DNA of 64,000 nt from Agaribacillus aureus (GCA_030442055.1 JAUJEB010000001.1:1364001-1428000), one strand, 5' to 3'; positions 1 to 8,957 are shown, numbered from the stretch's first letter. A program made the numbers and translations. Notes: a model not told the origin generated them from the sequence alone.

Positions 1-150
1 TATAGCAGTGTCCATTATCTGAGCAATCAGTTTAAAAAATATACTGGTATCAGCCCCCGGGAATTTAAAAAAAGCCCTGAAAAATGCAGGTTAACAGCCC
101 CTTTTTTCACAGCAAAATTTCATACAAAAAATTGCAAATTTCATAAATAG
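1..150 (+). CDS. AraC-family transcriptional regulator, C-terminal fragment
   Basis: Only the last 49 codons are in the window, open from base 1 and ending at a TAG. The first 24 residues contain Y-L-S-N-Q-F-K-K-Y-T-G-I-S-P-R-E-F, the hallmark of the second helix-turn-helix of AraC/XylS DNA-binding domains (S-x-L-S-x-x-F-K-x-x-x-G-x-S-P-x-x-F/Y). The tail after the domain is about 25 residues, basic and of no known function. The sensing domain lies outside the window, so ligand and targets cannot be inferred. It reads toward the lipoprotein gene that starts 81 bases downstream, but co-transcription is not shown. Confidence 0.85.
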   Translation, partial: YSSVHYLSNQFKKYTGISPREFKKSPEKCRLTAPFFTAKFHTKNCKFHK

Positions 151-231
151 CCCCTGTTTCAGCTGGCGTTAGAGGAATAAACAATTATTACACAACTTAA
201 AAAAACTTTGTTAATCTTAAATTTTGTTTCC

Positions 232-1071
232 ATGAATAAATTAATGAAATACGTTGCGATTATGTTCGGGGCATGTCTATTTGCTTGTGACGACAATGAA
301 ACTGAAATAAGTGATCAGGGACTGGATGAAATCACATTCTCAGAGAACATCATGGTAGAGTCTGGCGACGAAGTAGATGAGGTAATAGCCGAGAGGACGC
401 GCTTTGGGTTTGGGAAAGGCGGCATAAAAGGAGGCTTAGGCGGATTTCTGGGATGTGCGACAATCAGTGAAGAAACCCCGGAAGACGCTGACTATCCATT
501 AATCATTACAATTGATTATACCGAGGGATGTAACGCTACTTTATGGGATATAACCAAATCCGGAAAGATCATCATTACACTGACAGGCGCACCTGATGAA
601 GCCGGAAGCCAGCGAATTATCACTTACGACAATTACATGGTCAATGACCACCTCATCGAAGGAACGCGGACCTATACCAACAATGGGGACGGAAGCCATA
701 CAGTGACGCTGGTCGATGGTAAAATTACCACACCGGAAGGAGCAGAAATAACCAGAACATCGACCAGAACCAAAACCCTGGTAAGTGGGGGTGATACGGA
801 GGACAGAAGTGACGATGTTTTTGAAATCACAGGATCGGCAAGTGGTACCAATGCCGAAGGTGTAAGTTATAGCAAAACTATTACCAGCCCACTGGTTAAG
901 CGAAAGGATTGCCTTTGGATAACTTCCGGAACCGTTGAAGAAAATTCAGGAGATGATCAGGTCGTGGTTGATTTTGGGGATGGCACTTGTGATAACCTCG
1001 CCACCAGGACTGAAAATGGGGTATCTGAAGAAATTGAAATGAATTTTAAAGTGCGACGAAAGAAGCGCTAA
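232..1071 (+). CDS. Surface or periplasmic lipoprotein, paralogue of the 48.3 kb lipoprotein
   Basis: This 279-residue protein begins at the first ATG. A TTG 24 bases upstream is a possible but unlikely start. A basic hydrophobic leader ends in the lipobox L-F-A-C (Cys19), followed by acidic D-D-N-E-T-E, so an SPII lipoprotein is expected. A Gly-rich stretch (GFGKGGIKGGLGGFLG) follows, then a beta-rich region with G-K-I-I-I-T-L-T-G, I-E-G-T-R-T, F-E-I-T-G-S-A-S-G and, near the C-terminus, V-D-F-G-D-G-T-C-D-N. The same motifs occur in the same order in the lipoprotein at 48303-49154, so the two are paralogues. Function unknown. It has its own strong terminator just downstream. Confidence 0.8.
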   Translation: MNKLMKYVAIMFGACLFACDDNETEISDQGLDEITFSENIMVESGDEVDEVIAERTRFGFGKGGIKGGLGGFLGCATISEETPEDADYPLIITIDYTEGCNATLWDITKSGKIIITLTGAPDEAGSQRIITYDNYMVNDHLIEGTRTYTNNGDGSHTVTLVDGKITTPEGAEITRTSTRTKTLVSGGDTEDRSDDVFEITGSASGTNAEGVSYSKTITSPLVKRKDCLWITSGTVEENSGDDQVVVDFGDGTCDNLATRTENGVSEEIEMNFKVRRKKR

Positions 1072-1098
1072 TTACTAGTTGAGTTGATGTATCCTGTT

Positions 1099-1140
1099 AG
1101 CCCTTCGGCCAATATTAATTTGGCTGAGGGGCTTTCTTTT
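1099..1140 (+). terminator. Rho-independent terminator after the first lipoprotein
   Basis: Arms at 1099-1112 (AGCCCTTCGGCCAA) and 1120-1133 (TTGGCTGAGGGGCT) form a 14-bp stem with two G-U pairs and a 7-base loop, followed by TTCTTTT. It lies 28 bases after the stop codon of the 232-1071 gene. Confidence 0.9.
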
Positions 1141-1271
1141 GCGACCTGCCATAGTTTTTGCAATTCAGCTGACAAATCTATCAATTAATTCCCCCAAAGC
1201 ATTTGTCATTTACTTTTCATATACAGAAATTGAAAATGGAAATTACAAAGTAAAAAACTAACAATCTAGCC

Positions 1272-2135
1272 ATGAAAAATCTATTATTAGGCCTGAGTTT
1301 CATGTTATTGCTGATAGCGTGTAATAATCAAAAGCAAACTAAAAACAGTGCTGAAGAGCCAGTGGAACAAGTAGCAGCCACACCTGAAACGAAGGAACCA
1401 AATCAGGGCAAAGCTTTGATAAAGGAGATGGTGAAGGCAGTAGGAGGCATTGAAGCTTTGAAATCCTTAAAAGACGTGGAGTATGAATACATTTACGACG
1501 TACCCGGCGAAGGCAAAAAAGATGTATCGCTTGAACGTTATATTTTTGATGGTGAATATTCCTGGGCAAAGTACACCACCCATACGAAATGGGTAATGCC
1601 TGATGTAGAAGGTGAAGTCGAACAGGGTTATAATGGCAAAGAATCGTGGGTCACCCTGAATGGCAAAATTGTAGAAGATTCAGCAGTAGTAAAAATCGGG
1701 GATTTTTTAAGGAAAACCAACTTCTATTGGTTTTGCATGATGTTCAAGCAACTGGACCCCGGCATGACCTATGAATATAAAGGCACACAGACCGTTGATG
1801 GCGTTGACTATGAGCTTGTGAAAGTTGGGTTTGAAGCACATGTTGGTGATGCCCAGGATACCTACGTATTATATATTAATCCCAAGACCAAACTCGTAGA
1901 TCAATTTTTATTTACTGTAATGGATTTTGGGATGACAAACCCCTTACTGACAAAAATTGAATATCAAACCGTGGAAGGTATCAAAGTCCCCGCCTCCAGA
2001 AAATATATTGTATCAGACTGGGAGGGAACTGTCAAAGGTGAAGATTGGATCGAGAATTACTATAAAGATGTAAAATTCAATAATGGTTTTACAGAAGTAC
2101 AGTTTCAAAAACCTGGAGCTGAAGTTGGTGCCTAA
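1272..2135 (+). CDS. Lipoprotein of unknown function (LolA-like fold suspected)
   Basis: A 287-residue protein whose leader ends in the lipobox L-I-A-C (Cys17). A linker rich in Gln, Lys, Glu and Pro (residues 18-50) precedes a globular domain. That domain opens G-K-A-L-I-K-E-M-V-K-A-V-G-G-I-E-A-L and continues as alternating beta strands with many Tyr, Trp and Lys residues. The pattern (helix with a G-G-x-x-A/x-L turn, then an antiparallel sheet describing a substrate cup) resembles LolA/LolB-like or outer-membrane-lipoprotein-sorting-like proteins common in Bacteroidota. This is an inference from pattern alone. It is monocistronic: terminator 130 bases upstream, and a 117-base gap before the next gene. 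Confidence 0.7.
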   Translation: MKNLLLGLSFMLLLIACNNQKQTKNSAEEPVEQVAATPETKEPNQGKALIKEMVKAVGGIEALKSLKDVEYEYIYDVPGEGKKDVSLERYIFDGEYSWAKYTTHTKWVMPDVEGEVEQGYNGKESWVTLNGKIVEDSAVVKIGDFLRKTNFYWFCMMFKQLDPGMTYEYKGTQTVDGVDYELVKVGFEAHVGDAQDTYVLYINPKTKLVDQFLFTVMDFGMTNPLLTKIEYQTVEGIKVPASRKYIVSDWEGTVKGEDWIENYYKDVKFNNGFTEVQFQKPGAEVGA

Positions 2136-2252
2136 CCCAGGCGCTATGGCTTTTTACAACAATGTTTAGATAACATTACAATTGGTTAAAAATCTTCTTT
2201 TTGATTTACCAAGATATCCCTATCTTAAGCGGTGGAATAAAAGAAGATATTT

Positions 2253-3977
2253 ATGCAAATAAAAGAACCAGTTAAACAGTATGATGTATGCATTGTAGGC
2301 TCCGGCGCCGGAGGTGGTATGGCCGCCAAGGTATTGGCTGAGGCCGGCGCCAAGGTGGCTTTATTAGAAGCGGGGGCTGATTTTGATTCGGCGCAAGGCG
2401 ATATGTTCAAGTGGCCTTACCAATCTCCTCGCAGAGGCGCAGGAACACACCGGCCTTTTGGAGAATTCGACGCCTGTATCGGCGGTTGGAAAATTGACGG
2501 TGAGCCATATACCGTAGAAAAAGACACCGAATTTGACTGGTTCAGGGCAAGAATGCTTGGTGGGCGTACCAATCATTGGGGACGCATTTCTCTTCGGTTC
2601 GGCCCGCTGGACTTCAAAAGAAGAAGTATGGATGGACTGGGTGATGACTGGCCCATCAGCTACGACGATATAAAACCCTATTACGATAAGGTTGATAAAT
2701 TAGTGGGTATTTTTGGCAGTAAGGAAGGTATCATGAACGAACCGGATGGCCTTTTTATGCCTCCTCCCAAACCCAGAGGGTACGAATTATTGGTAAAAAA
2801 GGCAGGCAAGAAAGTCGATATACCGGTCATACCCTCCCGGATGTCTATTTTAACGCAACCGCTTAACGGAAGACCTCCATGCCATTACTGTTCACAATGC
2901 AACAGAGGCTGCTCAACCTATTCAAATTTTTCATCGCCTCCTGTCTTGGTAACACCAGCGCTCAAAACGGGTAACCTGGATCTGATCCTGCACGCTATGG
3001 CCAGAGAGGTACTCACCGACAATGAAGGCCAGGCAACAGGCGTTTCCTATGTCAATACGGAAGATGGGCTGGAATACCAGGTTAAGGCCAAAATCGTTAT
3101 TTTGGCAGCCAGCGCCTGCGAATCGGCCAGAATAATGCTCAATTCAAAGTCCGACAGACATCCTAACGGGTTGGCTAACTCCAGCGATGTCGTGGGTAAA
3201 TATTTAATGGATACTACCGGTTCGGATATGGCGGCCCTGGTGCCCGATTTGGTGGATGGCATTCCTCATAATGAAGATGGGGTCGGTGGAATGCATATGT
3301 ATATTCCCTGGTGGCTCAACGACAAAAAACTTGACTTCCCCCGTGGCTATCATATAGAAATTTGGGGCGGAAGGGGTATGCCAAGTTATGGTTTTATGGG
3401 CAGCATTCACCGGATTAACAAGATATTGGGACAAATTGACGGCGCTCCCCGGTCTAGCGGCGGTGGCTATGGCAAGCAGTTGAAAGAAGATTATCGCAGG
3501 CTTTATGGCTCCATTGTCGGATTTTCCGGAAGAGGGGAATCGATTGCCTACAAGGAAAACTATTGCAAAATTGATCCAAATGTGGTAGATAAATATGGTA
3601 TTCCCGTACTTAAGTTCCACTATAAATGGCGTGATACCGAGCTCAATCAGGTTAAACACATGCAAGATACTTTTGAAGAGCTCTTTGGCGCTATGAATGC
3701 CATCCCTCTTTGGGATAAACCTGGGAAAGAAGATAACTACGGTATATTGGCTCCGGGAAAAATCATCCATGAATTAGGAGTGGTCAGAATGGGGAATGAT
3801 CCTAAAACCTCCGCACTCAATAAGTATTGTCAGGCACACGAGGTTAAGAATCTGTTTGTTACAGACGGCGGCCCTTTTGTTTCCCAGGCGGATAAAAATC
3901 CAACCTGGACTATATTGGCCTTATCCATGCGTACCTCTGAATACATTATTGATGAAATGAAAAAACAGAACATTTAG
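2253..3977 (+). CDS. GMC family FAD-dependent sugar/alcohol dehydrogenase, catalytic subunit
   Basis: A 574-residue flavoprotein of the glucose-methanol-choline family. The N-terminal Rossmann fold has G-S-G-A-G-G (residues 16-21) and an acidic strand end L-L-E-A-G. The GMC active-site pair is present: His506 in I-H-E-L-G and Asn549 in K-N-P-T-W-T-I. Residues 210-220 read C-H-Y-C-S-Q-C-N-R-G-C, giving cysteines at 210, 213, 216 and 220. A C-x5-C-x3-C set (210, 216, 220) is the arrangement I recall for the 3Fe-4S cluster in bacterial FAD-dependent glucose dehydrogenases. It lacks an export signal and is followed after 12 bases by a Tat-signal small subunit, so the folded pair is probably co-exported. 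Substrate unknown; no cytochrome gene adjoins. Confidence 0.9.
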   Translation: MQIKEPVKQYDVCIVGSGAGGGMAAKVLAEAGAKVALLEAGADFDSAQGDMFKWPYQSPRRGAGTHRPFGEFDACIGGWKIDGEPYTVEKDTEFDWFRARMLGGRTNHWGRISLRFGPLDFKRRSMDGLGDDWPISYDDIKPYYDKVDKLVGIFGSKEGIMNEPDGLFMPPPKPRGYELLVKKAGKKVDIPVIPSRMSILTQPLNGRPPCHYCSQCNRGCSTYSNFSSPPVLVTPALKTGNLDLILHAMAREVLTDNEGQATGVSYVNTEDGLEYQVKAKIVILAASACESARIMLNSKSDRHPNGLANSSDVVGKYLMDTTGSDMAALVPDLVDGIPHNEDGVGGMHMYIPWWLNDKKLDFPRGYHIEIWGGRGMPSYGFMGSIHRINKILGQIDGAPRSSGGGYGKQLKEDYRRLYGSIVGFSGRGESIAYKENYCKIDPNVVDKYGIPVLKFHYKWRDTELNQVKHMQDTFEELFGAMNAIPLWDKPGKEDNYGILAPGKIIHELGVVRMGNDPKTSALNKYCQAHEVKNLFVTDGGPFVSQADKNPTWTILALSMRTSEYIIDEMKKQNI

Positions 3978-3989
3978 GGAAGTATTATT

Positions 3990-4622
3990 ATGACACAGAT
4001 TTCAAGACGAGATTCTTTAAAATATATAACGCTGGCCTCTTTGGCCACCGGCATGACCGTCGGCTGTTCACCATCAGAAGAAAAGGATACTCAGCACCAC
4101 GAACACCAGCATGACCAAAGCGATGAATTTAAAAATCTGACTAAAGAGGACCTGGCGTTGCTGGAGCAAACTTTTTTTACAGACGAAGAAAGGGAAACTG
4201 TCAGAGTGCTGGCAAATATCATCATTCCCGCCGATGAAAAGTCAGGCAATGCAGAGGAAGCGGGCGTTCATAAATTCATCGAGTTTATGATGCTTGACCA
4301 ACCCAACCTTCAAACACCGATGAGAGGAGGTCTGAAATGGATCAATCTACAGGCTACCAAAAGATATAACAAAATATTTATCAATTGCTCGGAAACCGAG
4401 CAACTGGCCATCGTAGATGACATTGCCTACCCCGATACCGCTAACCCGGTCTATTCGCAGGGTGTCAGCTTCTTTAACAGGTTTCGCGATTTTGTGGCGA
4501 CAGGATTTTTCTCCAGCAAAATTGGTATTGAAGACCTTCAATATATGGGAAACAGACCGTCTTTATGGGAGGGTGCTCCACAGGAATGGCTCGATCGACT
4601 TGGTGTAAGCTACGACTCCTGA
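3990..4622 (+). CDS. Gluconate 2-dehydrogenase subunit 3 family protein (Tat-exported small subunit)
   Basis: A 210-residue partner of the upstream GMC enzyme. The leader S-R-R-D-S-L-K-Y-I (Arg6-Arg7) is a twin-arginine signal, followed by a hydrophobic segment and a lipobox-like T-V-G-C (Cys26), suggesting a Tat-exported lipoprotein. Residues 30-47 are strongly His/Asp/Gln-rich (QHHEHQHDQ), which is unusual and could bind metal. From about residue 55 the family pattern appears: F-F-T-D-E-E-R-E-T-V-R-V-L-A-N-I-I-I-P-A-D, then a helical domain. In characterised homologues this subunit escorts the flavoprotein across the membrane. The start is fixed by the Tat motif and the close spacing. Confidence 0.88.
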   Translation: MTQISRRDSLKYITLASLATGMTVGCSPSEEKDTQHHEHQHDQSDEFKNLTKEDLALLEQTFFTDEERETVRVLANIIIPADEKSGNAEEAGVHKFIEFMMLDQPNLQTPMRGGLKWINLQATKRYNKIFINCSETEQLAIVDDIAYPDTANPVYSQGVSFFNRFRDFVATGFFSSKIGIEDLQYMGNRPSLWEGAPQEWLDRLGVSYDS

Positions 4623-4701
4623 CAGGAGTTCCTGAATTAATATAATCTGAATTATTGAGCAGCGGGCTGGCGAAATGAGCTAATTTGATTTGCAGAGGCT
4701 G

Positions 4702-5721
4702 TTATCTTCTTGCAAACTTTTTAGCCAGCTTTTGGGGAATTACAGCAAACAAGGATACTGAGACGATCGGCTGTATGTGATCATTAAAGGTGCTTAAGTC
4801 ATTTCTAGACCGGTCTCCCCGTTCCAGAATAATGTTGCGGACGGGTTTGGTCAAGCCCATGTTGAATGACATCCACAACCAGTCATGGATCTCTCTTTCC
4901 AATCCAAAATTCAGCGACACTTCTGTTCTTCTTAATTCCAGATTCGATGATCCCATAAAGGTCCTGTGGTCAACTAGCTGATAGTTAAACTTGTCAGCTT
5001 CGATGGAAGAATAAAAATAGAACTTGTTGGACATCAGGTGTCTGTAAGTAATACTTTTAGGCAGCAAGGCATCGATGAAATTTCTTTGATCTATTTTTTT
5101 GTTAATAGCCAAAATCGGACTTAGCCTTACTCTGCCCATTTCAACGCCGGAACTAACACCAAAACCCAACTTATTGTAGGCCCCGAATTCTTTTCCGACC
5201 ATTACCGTGGCACTAAAACTGTTAGGAGCGGGAATATTTTTGAAACTGGTTTTTTCAGATTTGGAAGCTGTGGAAAGTATTCCCAGCAAAAACTTATCAT
5301 TCTTTAGCTTCTTCTCCCCGATCAAAGCAAAATTTACTTTTTGAAAATCTACATTACCAAATCCTCCGGCACTTTCAGGAATGTTTACCCATTCTCTTTG
5401 GTAGCCGACCTGACCTATCAATTTAAATTTGGAAGAAAGCATTAGCGGGAAAAGCAATTTCGTCTTCACAACGTGGCCTTCCCCTTCTTCATTGGAATCT
5501 GTTTCGCCATTCTGCGTGGCGCTTGCGAAAGGATAATTTCTATAAGTTAATTGAAAAAATCTGGCGCGTGGAAATAATAAATCAATCCCTTTGTCCGCGG
5601 CTTTTTTCTTCTTTCCCCCCTTGTCACCGGAATCTTCTCCTCCATTACCGCACATACCAAAATAAGGGCAAAGCATGGATAAAAATGCCAGAAAACAAAT
5701 AAGAGATAGTTTAAATTTCAT
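4702..5721 (-). CDS. Probable outer-membrane beta-barrel protein, function unknown
   Basis: A 339-residue protein with a cleavable-type leader (MKFKLSLICFLAFLSML). After it comes a short Gly/Lys-rich segment (residues 25-42, including KGGKKKKAADK), then many alternating-hydrophobicity strands (for example KLIGQVGYQREWV, VSLNFGLEREI, IVSVSLFAVIP). The ending is basic rather than the usual aromatic-terminal barrel strand. The pattern fits small outer-membrane barrels of Bacteroidota; membership of a DUF6268-like family is only a guess. It converges with the dehydrogenase operon (79-base gap) and has a roughly 570-base gene-free region upstream that must hold its promoter. Confidence 0.65.
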   Translation of the reverse strand: MKFKLSLICFLAFLSMLCPYFGMCGNGGEDSGDKGGKKKKAADKGIDLLFPRARFFQLTYRNYPFASATQNGETDSNEEGEGHVVKTKLLFPLMLSSKFKLIGQVGYQREWVNIPESAGGFGNVDFQKVNFALIGEKKLKNDKFLLGILSTASKSEKTSFKNIPAPNSFSATVMVGKEFGAYNKLGFGVSSGVEMGRVRLSPILAINKKIDQRNFIDALLPKSITYRHLMSNKFYFYSSIEADKFNYQLVDHRTFMGSSNLELRRTEVSLNFGLEREIHDWLWMSFNMGLTKPVRNIILERGDRSRNDLSTFNDHIQPIVSVSLFAVIPQKLAKKFARR

Positions 5722-6290
5722 TAAGAAGTAACTTGAATAAATAAAATTAACTTAGTAAGGATTACTTCATAGAATTAGTTATAGTGCAGACTCTTTTACG
5801 AACGACAAATATGTACATTAATTTTTGTAATTCCCATTCATTTTTGAAGTTTTTCTTACAATTAGAAAAACAGGAACTGACAAGACATTAATGATCTTTA
5901 TTTAGTATCAATAATCGTGCAAAAAAGCAGAATACCGGCATTTTTAGAGAAATTTTAATATCTGAAAAATATGTTTATTTTTCCAAAGTTTTGGCAAAAA
6001 ACAGCCTAATTCTTCAAGAATGTCACGATTCTGATTTTCAAGTACAGCATGATTACAACAAAATATTTCTTATTTTGTTAAAAATTAAATTTTGACCTTT
6101 CCCGGGAAGCAGTGGTAAGTGTCACATATTTTCCCAAAACTTCCTCTCTGTGTCCGGGTTTTACCCGAGCATTAGATAGCATAATCCACTAACGTTAAAA
6201 ATGTCCTTTCTCTTCTATCTAAGGTTTTGTTTTAAGCGTGCCGGCTGAAAACACTTCAAAAATTGATTATTCAAAAGTTATTTCCCGAAA
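5722..6290. other. Gene-free stretch between the barrel protein and mtaB
   Basis: 569 bases, strongly AT-rich, with stops in all frames and no supported RNA gene. The left end must hold the promoter of the leftward barrel gene. The right end is the 3' side of mtaB. The only structure I see is a small hairpin at 6155-6167 (CGGGT-TTT-ACCCG), too short and lacking a T-run to call as a terminator. Confidence 0.6.
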
Positions 6291-7607
6291 TTAAACCGTT
6301 ACGCCCACATCTTGCTCTGTAACTTCCATATACCCGTGGCTTCCAATATTTGTCAACATCACTTTTCTTAACGAATTAATGAGTAACGGATCGTATTTGG
6401 CTGCAACGCGTACATAGTTTTCTGTAAAACCATGCATCAATCCGTTCTGAACATCATCTTCAAAAAGTACCGTTGCATTATTGTTGATGTTATCCTCGTA
6501 AAATTTCCTTCTCTTTTTTTCAGAGAGGCTTCTCAACATTTTAGACCTGTGATGTCTTACCGCCAGCGGCACTACCGGTTTGAGCTTGATAGCTTCAGTA
6601 TTGGCACGTTCGGAATAAGTAAATACATGTAAATACGACACATCCAATGCCGTTAAAAAATTATAAGTTTCCAAAAAATCCTCCTCAGTCTCCCCCGGAA
6701 AGCCTACAATGACATCCACGCCTATACAACAATGGGGCATGACCGATTTAATAGTGGCAACCCTGTCGACATATAATTCCCGCAAATAACGCCTTTTCAT
6801 GGCCTTGAGAATTTTATTAGACCCCGACTGTAAAGGGATATGGAAATGTGGCACAAATCGCTTGGAGTTTGCCACAAACCTGATCGTTTCGTCTTTCAGA
6901 AGATTGGGTTCAATAGATGAAATTCTTAACCTTTCAATGCCATCCACATCGTCTAAAGCTTTAATCAATTCCAGGAATGTGGCTTTTCTTTTCCCGTTTT
7001 CCCATCCAAAATCTCCGATATTCACCCCGGTGAGTACCACTTCCTTTACCTCGGTTTTCGCAATTTCCCTGGCCGATTGAACAACACTTGCGATATTGTC
7101 ACTTCTGCTTTTTCCCCTGGCAAGGGGTATCGTACAAAAAGTACACGAATAATTACAGCCGTCCTGAACCTTCAGGAAAGTTCTGGTGCGATCGTGTATG
7201 GAATAAGCATGATTGAAATCAAGAGGCCCGCCAATGTCGGAGGCCATTACCTGCGGCTGTTCTTGTTTCACAAAACCATCCAGCAAATCGATCAGTTGAA
7301 ATTTTTCTGCTGCGCCTAAAACGGCATCCACTCCCGGAATTTCGGAGATCTCCTTTGGCTTTAGTTGTGCGTAACAACCAATGATCGCTATGTAAGCCTC
7401 CGGAGAAATTTTTAATGCCTCCTTCACAACTTTCCGGCATTTCTTATCTGCGTTATCGGTGACCGAACAAGTATTTATAATATAAATGTCCGGCTTATCC
7501 GGAAAATCCACTTTTCGATACCCTTTCTTCTCAAACATACGGGCAATGGTGGAAGTTTCGGAAAAGTTAAGCTTACAACCCAACGTATAAAAAGCAACTT
7601 TTTTCAT
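6291..7607 (-). CDS. mtaB: tRNA (N6-threonylcarbamoyladenosine(37)-C2)-methylthiotransferase MtaB
   Basis: A 438-residue radical-SAM enzyme that converts t6A37 to ms2t6A37 in ANN-decoding tRNAs. The start is taken at the ATG giving M-K-K-V-A-F-Y-T-L-G-C-K, which matches the family N-terminus; an in-frame extension of 12 codons upstream is less likely. Three N-terminal cysteines (11, 47, 78) would bind the auxiliary 4Fe-4S cluster. The radical-SAM motif C-N-Y-S-C-T-F-C gives Cys151, Cys155 and Cys158. The G-F-P-G-E-T-E-E-D-F segment is typical of methylthiotransferases, and a TRAM-like C-terminus follows. A -7-like TAAATTTG (leftward, 7631-7638) lies 24 bases before the start. Confidence 0.95.
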   Translation of the reverse strand: MKKVAFYTLGCKLNFSETSTIARMFEKKGYRKVDFPDKPDIYIINTCSVTDNADKKCRKVVKEALKISPEAYIAIIGCYAQLKPKEISEIPGVDAVLGAAEKFQLIDLLDGFVKQEQPQVMASDIGGPLDFNHAYSIHDRTRTFLKVQDGCNYSCTFCTIPLARGKSRSDNIASVVQSAREIAKTEVKEVVLTGVNIGDFGWENGKRKATFLELIKALDDVDGIERLRISSIEPNLLKDETIRFVANSKRFVPHFHIPLQSGSNKILKAMKRRYLRELYVDRVATIKSVMPHCCIGVDVIVGFPGETEEDFLETYNFLTALDVSYLHVFTYSERANTEAIKLKPVVPLAVRHHRSKMLRSLSEKKRRKFYEDNINNNATVLFEDDVQNGLMHGFTENYVRVAAKYDPLLINSLRKVMLTNIGSHGYMEVTEQDVGVTV

Positions 7608-7699
7608 GGCGGTCCGCAAATATTCGGATGCAAATTTAATCAAATAATTTGTTTTGGACCGGATCAGGTTACTTTCTTATTTCCCAACCATAAAAACTA

Positions 7700-8227
7700 T
7701 TGTTTGAAAAAACCATTACCTTTGTGAAAATAGCTACCCTGATATTGAGTGAATTAAATTTTGTCTTTTATTTCAAGGAAAAACTTATCAGACCTATCCT
7801 TGGGTTTTTAAGACAAGGCATTACACCAAAAAAAATGGCCCTGACCATTGCCCTGGGTGTAATTCTGGGTTTATTTCCTATTTTGGGCTCTACTACCATC
7901 ATTTGTTCTATCGTTGCCATTATCCTAAGGCTTAACCTCGCGGTTATAAACGTTATTAATTTTTTTGTCTATCCGCTTCAACTCCTGCTTTTTATTCCCC
8001 TGATCAAATTGGGTGAATTTATTTTCAAAATAAATCCCATGCCCTACTCCCTGGACGAAATTGCCGACCTTTTCCAAAACAATACCCTGTTGGCTTTTGA
8101 AAAATTATGGTTTGCAAATTTGATAGGTATTGGGGCCTGGGCGGTGATTGCATTGCCAATTTTTGTTTGCCTGTATTTTGGGTCGCTGTTCTTTTTCAAT
8201 AAGATGATGAAAGAAGGCGAATCTTGA
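7700..8227 (+). CDS. DUF2062 domain membrane protein
   Basis: A small integral membrane protein (175 residues if the TTG at 7700 is used). The conserved block P-K-K-M-A-L-T-I-A-L-G-V-I-L-G-L-F-P-I starts near residue 44 and is the DUF2062 signature. Three to four hydrophobic segments follow, the last ending in F-N-K-M-M-K. The start is unresolved: the first ATG lies inside the domain, so TTG 7700, GTG 7724 or TTG 7745 must be used. A good -7 element (TACCTTTG, 7717-7724) inside the ORF favours the TTG at 7745. Biochemical role unknown; some homologues sit beside lipid or glycosyltransferase genes. Confidence 0.8.
   Translation: MFEKTITFVKIATLILSELNFVFYFKEKLIRPILGFLRQGITPKKMALTIALGVILGLFPILGSTTIICSIVAIILRLNLAVINVINFFVYPLQLLLFIPLIKLGEFIFKINPMPYSLDEIADLFQNNTLLAFEKLWFANLIGIGAWAVIALPIFVCLYFGSLFFFNKMMKEGES
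7717..7724 (+). promoter_or_regulatory. Bacteroidota-type -7 element for the DUF2062 gene
   Basis: TACCTTTG matches the TAnnTTTG consensus exactly. No clear -33 TTTG is present at the right distance. If used, transcription would begin near 7731, inside the longest reading frame. Confidence 0.45.
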
Positions 8228-8300
8228 AATGAATGGGTATTTCGCCAACCATTGATCTAAGAGACCTTTCTGTTTTTGAGATTCACCCGGACTTACCAAA

Positions 8301-8957
8301 TCAAAGACCCTGCGAATTCAGCGAGTTTAATATCTTCGCAATTTCTGAGGGGTGGTGGATCAAATAATCAGGATGGTAGGAACCGAGTAATGCCCCGGTA
8401 TGAAAACCCCAGCTCACTGCCATCATGACAATGCCGCATTTGCGCGCCGCTTCGATATCACGTGTTTCATCACCAATAAGCAGGGTTTGTTTTGGATTTA
8501 GTTGATGCTTTTTGAGAAGGGCCTTAATAATTCCCGATTTGCGAAATAACCGGACATTACATTTTGCAAACTGAAAATATTTTTCCCAGCTATTATTGGC
8601 TAAAAAGCGGGTTACATTTTCCTCCGAATTAGAGGTAAGTATTCCCATCCTGAAACCTTTTTGATGCAATAAGCTTAACTCCTCGTCAATCCCCTTGACC
8701 GTTGGCAGCTCAGCCACCCGCTCTCTCATTATCTTTTTGAATCGCCTGGCCAGCAATGGCAGCTTGAAATAGGAAATTCCCATTTGTCTGATGACTTCCT
8801 TACTGCTGATACTCCTGTAATGTGACAACTGAGATTGGTCTATTTTTTTATAGTTAAATTCATCGGCCAGGACATTGGCAATTTCGAGTCCTGCAGGCAC
8901 AGTGTCGGCAATGGTACCATCAAAATCGAAGATAAGCGTTTTAATCATTGGCGACAT
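8301..8957 (-). CDS. HAD-superfamily hydrolase, phosphoglycolate-phosphatase-like
   Basis: A 218-residue HAD phosphatase. Motif I is I-F-D-F-D-G-T-I-A-D-T (nucleophile Asp11, acid/base Asp13 from the first ATG). Motif II is L-T-S-N-S near residue 110, with a Lys in K-S-G-I-I-K. Motif III/IV is I-G-D-E-T-R-D-I-E-A-A. An alpha-helical cap lies between motifs I and II, as in Gph/PgmB-type subfamily I enzymes. An alternative start three codons later (8948) would begin M-I-K-T-L-I-F-D-F. The substrate cannot be deduced. It converges with the DUF2062 gene and is divergent from glnN (140 bases). Confidence 0.85.
   Translation of the reverse strand: MSPMIKTLIFDFDGTIADTVPAGLEIANVLADEFNYKKIDQSQLSHYRSISSKEVIRQMGISYFKLPLLARRFKKIMRERVAELPTVKGIDEELSLLHQKGFRMGILTSNSEENVTRFLANNSWEKYFQFAKCNVRLFRKSGIIKALLKKHQLNPKQTLLIGDETRDIEAARKCGIVMMAVSWGFHTGALLGSYHPDYLIHHPSEIAKILNSLNSQGL

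Noticed and set aside
3204-3770. 188-codon leftward frame inside the GMC gene
   Set aside because: The GMC frame carries all family residues; the opposite frame shows no domain.
6155-6167. Small hairpin CGGGT-TTT-ACCCG as a terminator
   Set aside because: The stem is 5 bp and no T-run follows on either strand.
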